Of a DNA stretch of 64,000 nt, positions 52,409 through 60,761 are shown piece by piece. The notes below the pieces were generated by a model. That model worked only from the letters and a program-made list of their open reading frames with translations. It searched no databases and was not told where the DNA came from. The stretch is from the NCBI GenBank assembly GCA_020637295.1, contig JACJWF010000006.1, positions 62,001 to 126,000 of the forward strand. Direction: 5' to 3'. The DNA comes from Acidimicrobiaceae bacterium (lineage in GTDB: Bacteria; Actinomycetota; Acidimicrobiia; Acidimicrobiales; Ilumatobacteraceae). How positions within the stretch are numbered: position 1 is the first letter of the stretch; every line of letters starts with the position of its first letter. The translations under genes and the position numbers were made by a program.

Positions 52409-52894
52409 CTACTCGATCCTGCGGTGGGAAGGTTTCGTGGTGGGGTTGAGCCGCGGCCCGAAGGAACCGTACCGCGCCGCCCATGCACCGTTCATGCCAA
52501 TGCCGAACATCGGCACGAGTACGGCGAACGCCAACGCATTCAGATCGCTCTTCGCCAGACCACTGACACCCACGCTGGCGGCCACGATGGCCATGACCAC
52601 CTGGACAGCGAGCGCGGCCAGCATCGACCGCTTCACCGGCGGCGGTGCCGTGCGCCCGGTGAGCAGGTAGAGGTTGGCGACGCCGATCTCGTGCACCCGC
52701 GAACGGTCCAGCGCCCGCACGTACGCCTGCAACGACGTGAAGATCCCGACGGCGAACAGCGCCACCGAGACCACGATGACCTCGACCTGTGCCCACCGCT
52801 GGTCCTTGAACGGCATGGCCAGCCCGCTGGCGGCCACGAACAGCGCGGTGCCCACGAGGTTGGCACGGACCAGGGGGCTCTGCATCCCGCTCAT
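52409..52894 (-). CDS. Four-helix membrane protein behind the GT4 gene
   Basis: 161 residues from ATG 52894, which overlaps the GT4 stop by four bases. Four membrane helices (about 10-30, 36-56, 90-112 and 118-137) are spaced by short loops. The C-terminal tail is basic. No family is recognised; a protein of this type also lies beside pimB' genes in mycobacteria, so a link to lipoglycan assembly is possible. Confidence 0.75.
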   Translation of the reverse strand: MSGMQSPLVRANLVGTALFVAASGLAMPFKDQRWAQVEVIVVSVALFAVGIFTSLQAYVRALDRSRVHEIGVANLYLLTGRTAPPPVKRSMLAALAVQVVMAIVAASVGVSGLAKSDLNALAFAVLVPMFGIGMNGAWAARYGSFGPRLNPTTKPSHRRIE

Positions 52895-54015
52895 TCTGCC
52901 AGTGCCCCCAGCGAGACACCCAGGCGATGGGCCAACACGTCGTAGGAGAACTCGCGCACGGCGCGCTCCCGCCCGGCCACGCCCATCCGCCGGGCGCGCT
53001 CGGGGTCGTCCAGCAGTTCCTCGAACGCCGCGGCGACGGCACGCGGGTCGTCCGGCGTGTCCACCACCAGGCCCGTCACGCCGTGCTCCACGGCCTCGTG
53101 AGCGCCACCCGACCGGCCGGCGACCTGCGGCACGCCACACGCCGCGGCCTCCAGGAAGACGATCCCGAAGCCTTCCTGCTCCAGCCCGCCCCACCGGTTG
53201 CGGCACAGCATCGTGTACACGTCGGCGCAGCCGTACAAGAGCGGCAGGTCCTCGTTGGACACCCGGCCGAGGAACCGCACCGGGGCGCCCAACTGCTCCG
53301 CCAGGGCCTTGAGGCGCCCTTCGTCGCGCCCGCCACCGGCGATGGCCAGCACCAGGTCGGGGCGCGAGCGCTGCAGCAGCGCCGCGGCCCGGATGGCGGT
53401 GTCGAAGCCCTTGCGCGGCACGAGGCGGCTGATGCCCACCACCAGTTCGGCGTCGTCGGCGATGCCGAAGTGGGCGCGGGCGGCAGTGCGGGCAGCGGCG
53501 TCGAGCGGCTGGAAGCGGTCCGTGTCCACCCCCGGCGGGACGACGGTGATCGGCAGGGCGCGGCCGGCGGCGTGCTCGGCCTCCTTCGCCGGGTAGCCAC
53601 CCGCGGCGACGATGTGGCGGGCGCGGCGCAGCACCCAGCCGAGCGTCTGCTTGCTGCCGGGCAGCCGGCCGGGCACCGTGACCTCCGCGCCGTGGAGGAC
53701 CACGTCGTAGGGCATGCGCAGGGACGGGCCGACGAGACCCAGCGGCACGGCGGGGTCGAGGACGATCAGGTCGGCACCGACCTCCTTGGCCATCGAGTTG
53801 ATCCGCTGCACCATCCACGGGTGCGGCAGCAGCACGGGCTCCCGCGTGCGCTCGATGTGGAACGGCTGCGCCGCATCGAACTCGGCCGTGCCCGCGTACG
53901 GGCTGGTGAGGACGGCGAAGGACTCCGGCGGCAGGCGCCGCCACCACTCCCACAGGAGCGACTGGATGCCGCCGATCTTCGGCGGGAAGTCGTTGGTGAC
54001 GAGGAGGTGCTTCAT
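52891..54015 (-). CDS. GT4 glycosyltransferase, PimB'-like mannosyltransferase
   Basis: 374 residues, GT-B fold. L-V-T-N-D-F-P-P-K-I-G-G-I-Q is the N-terminal loop typical of PimB' (GDP-mannose-dependent phosphatidylinositol mannoside mannosyltransferase). P-P-G-V-D-T-D-R-F, S-R-L-V-P-R-K-G and E-Q-E-G-F-G-I-V-F-L-E-A (E-x7-E motif) are in the donor domain. The neighbourhood (SRPBCC, membrane protein, DnaQ-UvrC, trpD) also resembles the mycobacterial pimB' region. The acceptor lipid in this organism is not proven. Confidence 0.88.
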   Translation of the reverse strand: MKHLLVTNDFPPKIGGIQSLLWEWWRRLPPESFAVLTSPYAGTAEFDAAQPFHIERTREPVLLPHPWMVQRINSMAKEVGADLIVLDPAVPLGLVGPSLRMPYDVVLHGAEVTVPGRLPGSKQTLGWVLRRARHIVAAGGYPAKEAEHAAGRALPITVVPPGVDTDRFQPLDAAARTAARAHFGIADDAELVVGISRLVPRKGFDTAIRAAALLQRSRPDLVLAIAGGGRDEGRLKALAEQLGAPVRFLGRVSNEDLPLLYGCADVYTMLCRNRWGGLEQEGFGIVFLEAAACGVPQVAGRSGGAHEAVEHGVTGLVVDTPDDPRAVAAAFEELLDDPERARRMGVAGRERAVREFSYDVLAHRLGVSLGALAE

Positions 54016-55166
54016 GAGGGCGGTGGTGCAGGTGGGGCGCCGGGCCGGAGGCGGTTGGCCGCCCAGTCGGCGTGCTCCCGCAACACGGGATCGGCGTGCA
54101 CACGGTACCTGGCCAGCACCGCCGCCACGCGGGCATCCGCGGCGACGGCGGACCCCGCATTGCCCAAGGCGACCAAGGCGTTGCGGCGCACCCAGCGGGG
54201 ATCTCGATCGGCCAGGTACCAGCGACCCCACAGCGCGAGCACCCCGCGGTCGTCGGCCTCGAGGAGGTCGAGCAGCGGGACGACCGGGCGCGGCCCGCCT
54301 ACCGACGCCGCACCCGGCGCGGCGAGGTGGCGCGGCCCGAAGCGCACACTGGGCGGGCAGACCTCCTGGCAGTCGTCGCAGCCGTAGAGGCGGTCGCCCA
54401 CCGCCGCACGCAGGTGCACGGGGATGGAGCCCGGCTTCTGCAGCACCCACGCCAGGCAGCGGGCGGCATCCACCACGCCGGGCGCGAAGATGGCCCCCGT
54501 GGGGCAGCCGTCCACGCAGCGGCGGCAGGTGCCACAGCCGTCGGCCACGGGCGCGGCGGCGGGTGGCAGCGGCGCCGTGGTGACCACGCAGCCGAGCACG
54601 AACCAACTCCCCGCCCCCGGCAGCAGAAGGTTGGCGTTCTTGCCGTACCAGCCGATGCCGGCGAGATGCGCGACCTCACGGTCGACGATCGAGTTGTCGT
54701 CGGCGAACGGCACGGCCTTCCAGCCATCGGCGCGCAGCCGGCGGGCAACGGCCCACAGCGCCTCGCGCAGCGGTGCGTAGTGGTCCTCCCAGGCGTACCG
54801 GGCGATCCGCCCGAGCGGGCCGGCAGCCACCCCGTCGGGCTGCACACCACTGTCAGCCGCCGCACCGTCAGCCGCCGCACCGTCAGCCGCCGGCTCCATC
54901 AGGTACGGCCGGGCGGCGACGAAGACACTGCGGGCGCCCCGCACCGCCTGCCCAGGGTCCGTGGAGCGCAGCGGGTTCTTGAACGTGAACTGCATGCCAT
55001 CGGTGAGCCCAGCGTCCAGCCGGGCCAGCAGTTGCCGGCGCGCCGCTTCCATCACATCGGCCGACGCAACCCCGGTGTGGGTGACGCCGAAGGGCCGGGC
55101 GAGTTCCGCCAGCCGCGCCGCGTACGCGGCGTCTGCCGGCGGGGGCGGTGGGTCAGGCGGCCTCAC
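54012..55166 (-). CDS. queG: Epoxyqueuosine reductase
   Basis: 384 residues. Cobalamin- and Fe/S-dependent enzyme of the last step of queuosine synthesis. The N-terminal domain has G-I-G-W-Y-G-K-N. Two ferredoxin-like [4Fe-4S] motifs follow: C-G-T-C-R-R-C-V-D-G-C-P and C-D-D-C-Q-E-V-C-P. A HEAT-like helical repeat ends the protein. A small 12-base tandem repeat encodes ADGA units near residue 95. It overlaps the GT4 start. No other queuosine gene is in the window. Confidence 0.93.
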   Translation of the reverse strand: MRPPDPPPPPADAAYAARLAELARPFGVTHTGVASADVMEAARRQLLARLDAGLTDGMQFTFKNPLRSTDPGQAVRGARSVFVAARPYLMEPAADGAAADGAAADSGVQPDGVAAGPLGRIARYAWEDHYAPLREALWAVARRLRADGWKAVPFADDNSIVDREVAHLAGIGWYGKNANLLLPGAGSWFVLGCVVTTAPLPPAAAPVADGCGTCRRCVDGCPTGAIFAPGVVDAARCLAWVLQKPGSIPVHLRAAVGDRLYGCDDCQEVCPPSVRFGPRHLAAPGAASVGGPRPVVPLLDLLEADDRGVLALWGRWYLADRDPRWVRRNALVALGNAGSAVAADARVAAVLARYRVHADPVLREHADWAANRLRPGAPPAPPPS

Positions 55167-55347
55167 GATGACGCAGCGTAGGCACCAGCCCGGCGGCGGC
55201 CAGCAGTTGCACCGCCCTCAACTCGTCGGCAGTGAACGCGAACGACCGAGGCCGGCTGGGTGCCAGCAGGTGGCTGACCACACAGTCGCCGCAGGCCGCG
55301 GTGCCGTCCATGACGCAGGAATCGCACGAGATCACGAAGGTCTCCAT
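55153..55347 (-). CDS. Small cysteine-rich protein before queG
   Basis: 64 residues from ATG 55347. S-C-D-S-C then A-C-G-D-C, 11 residues apart, give a four-cysteine site likely to bind zinc or an Fe/S cluster. The rest is a helix (F-T-A-D-E-L-R-A-V-Q-L-L-A-A-A). It overlaps queG by 14 bases, so the two are co-expressed. Similar short proteins occur beside this locus in other actinobacteria, of unknown role. Confidence 0.7.
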   Translation of the reverse strand: METFVISCDSCVMDGTAACGDCVVSHLLAPSRPRSFAFTADELRAVQLLAAAGLVPTLRHREAA

Positions 55348-55354
55348 GGGCGCC

Positions 55355-55360
55355 ACTCAA
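55355..55360 (-). promoter_or_regulatory. Leaderless -10 of the Cys-rich protein-queG operon
   Basis: TTGAGT on the minus strand, seven bases before ATG 55347. It is weaker than TANNNT. Confidence 0.4.
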
Positions 55361-55407
55361 CCAGAAGGGTGTGACAGGGTTTCCGCCAGGCGTGCGGGCC
55401 CGGGGCA

Positions 55408-56643
55408 TCAACGAAGGGCCAACGCCAGGAACACATCGCTGGCGACGGTGTTCGCGCCATCGCTGCGCACGTCGGTGAGCACCGCCTGGTCGTTGGTGAC
55501 CACCACCACCGGACGGTCCGGGTCGATCGAGGCCACCTCGGCGCGCAGCACGTCGTCGGCCAGCACGCCCTCGGGCGAATAGCTCACCCGTACCATCCGG
55601 CGCGCCGTGGTGTGCGCGCCGACGACCGTGGTGCCGTCGAACACCAGGTGCAGCATCGTGCCCCAGCGGCGGGCCAGCGCTTCGGCACACGCGATGGTGG
55701 CGTCACGCTGCTGGGCAAGCTCAAGCTCCGGCCAGCCCAGCTTGGCCACGTTGTAGCCGTCCACCAGCACCGTGACGCCCTCGGCGCGTAGCAGGTGCTC
55801 GGCGGCGGCCTCACTGTTGCCGTACAGCCCACCGGGAATGGCCAGCGGGGTGCGGCGCCGACGGCGGCTGGGCCCCTCCGGCACGCCGGTGACCGAGAGT
55901 GCCTCGTGCAACAGCACCCGCAGGCGTTCCACATCCACAGCGGCGCCGGTGACATCGGCCCGGCCGGCCAGAGCCTCGTCGCGGGCACGCACCGCGGCCG
56001 CCAGTTCGTCCCGTACAGCTGCAAGCTCGTCGCGGGCGGCGGCGAGATCCGCCTCCAGCGACGCGCGCGCCCGGCCCGCCTGCTCGCCCGCCTCGCCGTC
56101 CTGCGTGGCCCGTTGGCGGGCGGTGGCCTCCAGCCGGCGCACTCGCCCCTGCGCTTCGCGCGCGGCCTCCTGGGCGGCGGCGTTGGCCGCAACTGCCTCG
56201 GCGGCAGTGGCACGCTCCGCCTCCAACTCCGCCTGTACCGTCACCAACTCCAGGCGGGCGCGCTGTGCCACCCGCTCGGCAGCATGGCGGCGCTTCTGCT
56301 CCCGGCGCGCCGACACGGCGTCGTCCGCAGCGGCGTCAGCGGCGTCCGCTGCCAGCAGGTCCGCCACCGCGGCTTGCCAGCCCTCGGGCCGGGTGAGCCA
56401 GAGCATGCCCACCTCGTCCAGCAACTCCCTCGTTGCCACCTGGCCGAGGCGGGACCGGAACACGGCGTCCGCCTCCACCGCGGCGCGCACCGGGCCGAGC
56501 GCCTTGGGCGGCAGGGTCTGGAAGCGGAGGTAGGGCTTGAGGCCGGACGGATGATCCAGCGGTGGCCGCAGCTTCGTGCTGGCCGCAGCCACCCCCACCG
56601 CGAACTCCAGCGCCGACTGCAGCGCACGGTCCGGAATCTCCAC
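55408..56643 (-). CDS. NYN-domain (PIN-like) RNA-processing protein with coiled coil
   Basis: 411 residues from GTG 56643. The N-terminal 115 residues form a helical domain. A long Glu/Ala/Arg coiled coil follows (about 115-225). The C-terminal NYN domain (about 265-400) has V-T-V-L-V-D-G-Y-N-V-A-K, V-F-D-G-T and V-V-V-T-N-D with the PIN-like acidic residues. Such proteins are probable RNA nucleases. It is divergent from the DnaQ-UvrC gene. TAGCCT lies seven bases upstream of the GTG, and LexA-like boxes begin 24 bases further on. Confidence 0.88.
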   Translation of the reverse strand: MEIPDRALQSALEFAVGVAAASTKLRPPLDHPSGLKPYLRFQTLPPKALGPVRAAVEADAVFRSRLGQVATRELLDEVGMLWLTRPEGWQAAVADLLAADAADAAADDAVSARREQKRRHAAERVAQRARLELVTVQAELEAERATAAEAVAANAAAQEAAREAQGRVRRLEATARQRATQDGEAGEQAGRARASLEADLAAARDELAAVRDELAAAVRARDEALAGRADVTGAAVDVERLRVLLHEALSVTGVPEGPSRRRRRTPLAIPGGLYGNSEAAAEHLLRAEGVTVLVDGYNVAKLGWPELELAQQRDATIACAEALARRWGTMLHLVFDGTTVVGAHTTARRMVRVSYSPEGVLADDVLRAEVASIDPDRPVVVVTNDQAVLTDVRSDGANTVASDVFLALALR

Positions 56644-56650
56644 GGGCGCC

Positions 56651-56656
56651 AGGCTA
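56651..56656 (-). promoter_or_regulatory. Leaderless -10 of the NYN gene
   Basis: TAGCCT on the minus strand, seven bases before GTG 56643. Confidence 0.55.
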
Positions 56657-56679
56657 GCCAGCGGCACCGGCGGCGGGGT

Positions 56680-56713
56680 CGAACGCCTGTTCTTGACCAC
56701 GAACGGGTGTTCG
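56680..56713. promoter_or_regulatory. Two LexA-like (SOS) boxes
   Basis: CGAACGCCTGTTCT (56680-56693) and CGAACGGGTGTTCG (56700-56713). The second is a full match to the Gram-positive/actinobacterial SOS box form CGAAC-N4-GTTCG. They are 20 bases apart (two DNA turns), in the space between the divergent NYN and DnaQ-UvrC genes. Confidence 0.7.
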
Positions 56714-56722
56714 TGCTGAACT
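56693..56722 (+). promoter_or_regulatory. Promoter of the DnaQ-UvrC gene
   Basis: TTGACC (56693-56698), 18 bases, then TGAACT (56717-56722); eight bases later is GTG 56731. SOS box 2 lies in the spacer and box 1 abuts the -35. A leaderless transcript would start at or just before the GTG. Confidence 0.55.
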
Positions 56723-56730
56723 GCACGGTC

Positions 56731-58389
56731 GTGCAGCGCACCTTCGACGATCTGGGCACCCCGCTGTGCGACGTCACGTTCTGCGTGCTGGACATCGAGA
56801 CCACCGGCGGCGACCGCGGCGCCGACACCATCACGGAGATCGGCGCCATCAAGGTGCGCGGCGGGGAGTGCCTCGGCACGTTCGGCACGCTGGTCAACCC
56901 CGGCCGGGCCATCGCCCCGGCGGTGGTCCTGCTCACGGGCATCACGGACCACATGGTGACCGCAGCCCCGCGGGCGGAGGCCGTGCTGCCCAGCCTGCTG
57001 GAGTTCGTGGGCGATGCCGTCATCGTCGGCCACAACGTCGGCTTCGACGTCGGCTTCCTCAACACTGCGCTGCGACGCGCCGGGCACCAGCCGTTCCGCA
57101 ACACCGTGGTGGACACCCTGCCCCTCGCCCGCCGCCTGGTGCGCGACGAGGTACCGGACTGCCGCCTCGGCACTCTGGCGTCGCGGTTCCGGCTGGGCCA
57201 CCGCCCCACGCACCGTGCGCTGGACGACGCCATGGCCACCGCCGACCTGCTGCACCTCCTGCTGGAGCGCGCCGCCGGGCTGGGGGTGCTGGGGCTGGAC
57301 GACCTCGTCGCGCTGCCGAGCATCGGCGGCCATGCCCAGGCGGGAAAGCTGCGGCTGACCGACCCCCTGCCCCGCTCCCCCGGCGTGTACCGCTTCCTGG
57401 ATGGTCGCGGCGATGTGCTGTACGTGGGTAAGGCCACCAACCTGCGCCAGCGCGTCCGCAGCTACTTCTCCAGCGACGACCGGCGCAAGGTCGGGGCCCT
57501 GCTGCGCGAGACCCAGCGCATCGCCCACACCGTCACCCACCATCCCATCACGGCGGAGGTGCTGGAACTGCGCTACCTGCACCGGCTGAACCCGCGCTAC
57601 AACCGCGCCAACACCACCTGGCAGAAGTACTGCTACGTCCGCCTCACCACCGACGAGGCCTGGCCGCGGCTGGTCATCACCAACGAGCCTGCTGCCGCCG
57701 GGGTGCATCTCGGGCCGTTGGGGTCCCGGGCGGCCGCCCAGGCCGTCATCGAGGCCGTGCAGACCGCCCTGCCCATCCGGCGCTGCACCACGCGCATCGG
57801 TCGCAACTTCCGGCCGACCCCCGGCGCGTCACCGTGCCGTGCCGCGCAGTTGGGCGTTGCGATGTGCCCGTGCACGGGCGAGGCCGACGAAGCGGCGTAC
57901 TGGCGCATCGTGGCCCAGGTGATGGCAGCCCTCAGCACGTCACCCGAGATCGTGCTGGCGCCGCTGTGGCAGCGGCTGGAGAAGCTGGCCGTGGCCCAGC
58001 GTTACGAGGAGGCCGCGCTCACGCGCGACCGCGCCAACGCCTTCGCCAATGCCGTCACCCGCCAACGCCTGATGGACCAGCTCCGCGCCGCGGGCGACGT
58101 GGAGGTCCGCCTGCACGACACGATCCTCCATGTACGTCACGGTGTGCTGGTGGATGCCTGCGACGAGGGCCAACTGCCCACCGGGCTGGAACTGCCGGCA
58201 CCGGATGCCCCGCCGTACCCCGCGCCGCTGCCGCGCGATGCCGCGGACGAGGTGCTCTGCCTGGCCCGGGCACTGGAGAAGGCCAGCTTCCACGCCCGCC
58301 TGCTGTCCTGCACCGGCGAATGGGCGCAGCCGGCCGCACCCGTCCCCGAAATCACCCGCCTCGACATCCTCCCCGCCCTCGCCGCCTGA
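56731..58389 (+). CDS. DnaQ-like exonuclease fused to UvrC/Cho-like GIY-YIG nuclease
   Basis: 552 residues. N-terminal DEDDh 3'-5' exonuclease: V-L-D-I-E-T-T-G (first acids), G-H-N-V-G-F-D-V-G-F-L and H-R-A-L-D-D-A. Then a GIY-YIG nuclease: P-G-V-Y-R-F-L-D, V-L-Y-V-G-K-A-T-N-L-R-Q-R-V. A UvrC-like middle region follows, with L-A-V-A-Q-R-Y-E-E-A-A-L-T-R-D-R as in UVR motifs. Like E. coli Cho, it probably cuts damaged DNA. GTG 56731 is preferred: earlier GTG codons (56707, 56713) lie inside an SOS box, and related proteins start V/M-Q-R-T-F-D. Confidence 0.9.
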   Translation: MQRTFDDLGTPLCDVTFCVLDIETTGGDRGADTITEIGAIKVRGGECLGTFGTLVNPGRAIAPAVVLLTGITDHMVTAAPRAEAVLPSLLEFVGDAVIVGHNVGFDVGFLNTALRRAGHQPFRNTVVDTLPLARRLVRDEVPDCRLGTLASRFRLGHRPTHRALDDAMATADLLHLLLERAAGLGVLGLDDLVALPSIGGHAQAGKLRLTDPLPRSPGVYRFLDGRGDVLYVGKATNLRQRVRSYFSSDDRRKVGALLRETQRIAHTVTHHPITAEVLELRYLHRLNPRYNRANTTWQKYCYVRLTTDEAWPRLVITNEPAAAGVHLGPLGSRAAAQAVIEAVQTALPIRRCTTRIGRNFRPTPGASPCRAAQLGVAMCPCTGEADEAAYWRIVAQVMAALSTSPEIVLAPLWQRLEKLAVAQRYEEAALTRDRANAFANAVTRQRLMDQLRAAGDVEVRLHDTILHVRHGVLVDACDEGQLPTGLELPAPDAPPYPAPLPRDAADEVLCLARALEKASFHARLLSCTGEWAQPAAPVPEITRLDILPALAA

Positions 58390-58394
58390 CGAGG

Positions 58395-58436
58395 TCGGAG
58401 GGTTTCCGGCTCGGAGGTGAGCACGAAACCCTCCAA
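58395..58436. repeat. 42-bp palindromic repeat, copy 2 (inverted)
   Basis: GGAGGGTTTC (58397-58406) and GAAACCCTCC (58425-58434). The whole sequence matches the reverse complement of 26436-26477 with about five differences. It lies between the convergent DnaQ-UvrC and thrB genes and can act as a two-way terminator. Confidence 0.8.
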
Positions 58437-58447
58437 TGGGGACCCGC

Positions 58448-59290
58448 TCAGGGTTCGAGGGTGGCGCCGGCGTGGTCGATGCGGAGCAGCTTGGTGTGGC
58501 CGTCGGCCGGCAAGGCCGCGGCGATGCCGTCGGCGTCGTCCGGGGCGCACATCACCGCCACGGTCGGGCCGGAGCCGCTGAGCCAGGCGGCCCACGCACC
58601 TGCCGCCAGTGCCACCTCCAACGCCGCCCGGGACGGCTCGGCGTGGGCCAGGCGGACGTCCTGGTGCAGCCGGTCCCGCGTCGCCTCGCGCAGCGACGCG
58701 ACGTCGCCGGCCGCGAGCGCGGCGACCAGCAAGGCCGTGCGCCCGATGTTGAACACTGCATCGGCCATCGGAACGACCTCCGGCAGCGCACCGCGGGAGT
58801 GATCGGTGGACGTGGTGAACGACGGCACCCACATCACCATCGCCGGGTCGAGGTGCAGGGGCACCCGCACCGCCCGGCCCCCCGCCGTGGCCACCACCCC
58901 GCCGTAGAGCGATGCGGCGACGTTGTCGGCATGACCTTCCAGCTCGGTGGCCAGCGCCAGCAGCCCGGGCAGCGAGTGCTCCAGCACCTCCGGGTCCGGG
59001 CCGTGGTGCTGCACGTGTGCCGCGACAAGGCCGCCCACCCGCACCGCACCGCTGAAACCCATGCCCCGGCCCATCGGGATCGGCGACCGCAACCACAGCG
59101 GCCCCTCCCCGCCCAGCCGGCGGAACGCCACCATCGCCGGGTGCGTCGGCTCGACGTCGCGGGCACCATCCGGCGCGGCCACCGGACCGACCTCGCCGGC
59201 ACCCACCTCGGCATGCAGCGTCAGCCCCATCCCCAGTGCATCGAACCCGGCGCCCAGATTGGCCGAGGACGCCGGCACCCGCACCAGCAT
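58448..59290 (-). CDS. thrB: Homoserine kinase
   Basis: 280 residues, GHMP kinase. V-P-A-S-S-A-N-L-G-A-G-F-D-A-L-G-M is the N-terminal block. I-P-M-G-R-G-M-G-F-S-G-A-V is the ATP loop (the family usually has P-x-x-x-G-L-G-S-S-A, so it deviates). The C-terminal motif is A-W-L-S-G-S-G-P-T-V-A-V. It phosphorylates homoserine on the way to threonine. The start overlaps trpD by one base (TGATG). Confidence 0.9.
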   Translation of the reverse strand: MLVRVPASSANLGAGFDALGMGLTLHAEVGAGEVGPVAAPDGARDVEPTHPAMVAFRRLGGEGPLWLRSPIPMGRGMGFSGAVRVGGLVAAHVQHHGPDPEVLEHSLPGLLALATELEGHADNVAASLYGGVVATAGGRAVRVPLHLDPAMVMWVPSFTTSTDHSRGALPEVVPMADAVFNIGRTALLVAALAAGDVASLREATRDRLHQDVRLAHAEPSRAALEVALAAGAWAAWLSGSGPTVAVMCAPDDADGIAAALPADGHTKLLRIDHAGATLEP

Positions 59291-60354
59291 CAGTGGCCCA
59301 GCTCCTCGGCCGCCCGCTGCGACACCTCCACGAACCGTGCCAGGGTGGCCGCCGCCGCGCCCGAGTCGATGGACTCGGCGGCCAGCGCCAGCCCACCCGG
59401 CAGGTCGGTGGCCGCCCCTGCCACCACCAGCGCGGCAGCGGCATTCAGCACCACGATGTTGCGGTGGGCGCCGTGGTCGCCGGCCAGCACCCGGCGGACG
59501 ACCTCGGCGTTGACGTCCGGCGTGCCACCGACCAGTTCGTCCATGATCGCCGGGGCCAGGCCGAGGTCGACGGGGTCGACGCTGAAGTGGCGGACCATGT
59601 CGTCCTCCAGCGCCAGCACGGTGGACGGCCCGGTGGTGGTGAGCTCGTCGAGGCCGTTGCCGTGCACCACCCAGGCGCGGTGCGAGCCGTGCAGCCGCAG
59701 CGACGCCAGCATCCGCTCGGCAACGGCAGGGTTGGCCACACCGATCAGCTGGCGGCGCACCCGCCCCGGGTTGGCCATCGGCCCCAGCAGGTTGAACACG
59801 GTGGGGATGCCGATCTCCCGCCGGCTGGGCGCGGCGAAACGGAACGCCGGGTGGTAGCGGGGCGCCAGGCAGAACCCGATGCCGGCGTCCTCCACACAGC
59901 GCAGCACACCCTCCGGCGGCAACTCCACGGCGACACCCAGCGCCTCCAGCACGTCGGCGGTTCCGCACTGCGAGCTGGCGGCACGGGCACCGTGCTTGCA
60001 CACCGGCACACCCGCGCCGGCGGTGACGATGGCGGCCATCGTGCTGACGTTGATGCTGTGGCTGCGATCGCCACCCGTACCGACGATGTCGATGGCCCGC
60101 TCGCGCAGGTCCTCCGGCAGGGGCACGATGGTGGCGGCGTCCAGCACGGCATCCAGCAGCCCGGAGATCTCCTCCGGGGTTTCGCCCTTGGCCTTCAGCG
60201 CGACGATGAAGCCGATCAGCTGGGCGGGTGTGGCATCGCCGCGGAGGATGGTGGCCATCGCCGCCCGGGCGTGGGCGGCAGGCAGGTCGCGCCGGTCGAG
60301 CAGCTCGGTGAGGAGCGTCGGCCAACCGCCGAGCTCGTCGATGGTCGTGGTCAT
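59290..60354 (-). CDS. trpD: Anthranilate phosphoribosyltransferase
   Basis: 354 residues. I-V-G-T-G-G-D-R-S-H-S-I-N-V-S-T binds the ribose phosphate; K-H-G-A-R-A-A-S-S-Q-C-G-T-A-D-V-L-E is the second loop; F-N-L-L-G-P-M-A-N-P and H-G-N-G-L-D-E-L follow. It makes phosphoribosyl-anthranilate for tryptophan. ATG 60354 has TAGCCT eight bases upstream. Pairing with thrB is unusual but both are amino-acid genes. Confidence 0.95.
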   Translation of the reverse strand: MTTTIDELGGWPTLLTELLDRRDLPAAHARAAMATILRGDATPAQLIGFIVALKAKGETPEEISGLLDAVLDAATIVPLPEDLRERAIDIVGTGGDRSHSINVSTMAAIVTAGAGVPVCKHGARAASSQCGTADVLEALGVAVELPPEGVLRCVEDAGIGFCLAPRYHPAFRFAAPSRREIGIPTVFNLLGPMANPGRVRRQLIGVANPAVAERMLASLRLHGSHRAWVVHGNGLDELTTTGPSTVLALEDDMVRHFSVDPVDLGLAPAIMDELVGGTPDVNAEVVRRVLAGDHGAHRNIVVLNAAAALVVAGAATDLPGGLALAAESIDSGAAAATLARFVEVSQRAAEELGH

Positions 60355-60362
60355 GGCGGGCC

Positions 60363-60368
60363 AGGCTA
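60363..60368 (-). promoter_or_regulatory. Leaderless -10 of trpD-thrB
   Basis: TAGCCT on the minus strand, eight bases before ATG 60354. Confidence 0.5.
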
Positions 60369-60396
60369 GGCGACGGTCGCCCTGCCCGGCGGGGTG

Positions 60397-60636
60397 TTAG
60401 GCCGAGCGGCGGCGCTGGCGGATGATCCGCCGACGCTCCCGCTCGGTGGCCCCACCCCACACGCCTGCCTTCTCGCGGCTGGTGAGGGCGTACTCCAGGC
60501 ACGCCACGCGGACGCTGCACTGGGCGCAGACCTCCTTGGCCTCCATGCCCTCATCGTCCTCGTCGGGATAGAACACCGTCGGGTCCAGCCCCCGACATGC
60601 CCCGAGTTGCCGCCACTGGATCTCTTTGGCCGACAC
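60397..60636 (-). CDS. WhiB-family Fe/S transcription factor
   Basis: 79 residues from GTG 60636; TTG 60684 would add 16. The four cluster cysteines are in G-A-C-R-G-L-D-P and C-A-Q-C-S-V-R-V-A-C. G-V-W-G-G near residue 60 and the basic end R-R-R-I-I-R-Q-R-R-R bind the sigma factor and DNA. The subclass is unclear. GGGGGC stands before GTG 60636. TAGATT is seven bases before TTG 60684, so a leaderless longer form is also possible. It follows the general WhiB layout; targets are unknown. Confidence 0.93.
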   Translation of the reverse strand: MSAKEIQWRQLGACRGLDPTVFYPDEDDEGMEAKEVCAQCSVRVACLEYALTSREKAGVWGGATERERRRIIRQRRRSA

Positions 60637-60691
60637 GTAGATGCCCCCGTAGAAAGTCGGTTCCGTGCCCGTGCTGTCGGGCAACGGCCCG

Positions 60692-60715
60692 AATCTAGGT
60701 TCACCGTCGACGGTG
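60692..60715 (-). promoter_or_regulatory. Promoter and 14-bp palindrome of whiB
   Basis: TAGATT (60692-60697) is the -10. Upstream of it CACCGTCGACGGTG (60702-60715) is a perfect palindrome in the place of the promoter spacer, a likely operator. A second inverted repeat, CGCGC-GAATAT-GCGCG, lies at 60741-60756 near the end of the next gene. Confidence 0.5.
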
Positions 60716-60761
60716 CGCCAGACCCAGTTTGTGACATTTCCGCGCGAATATGCGCGGTAGT

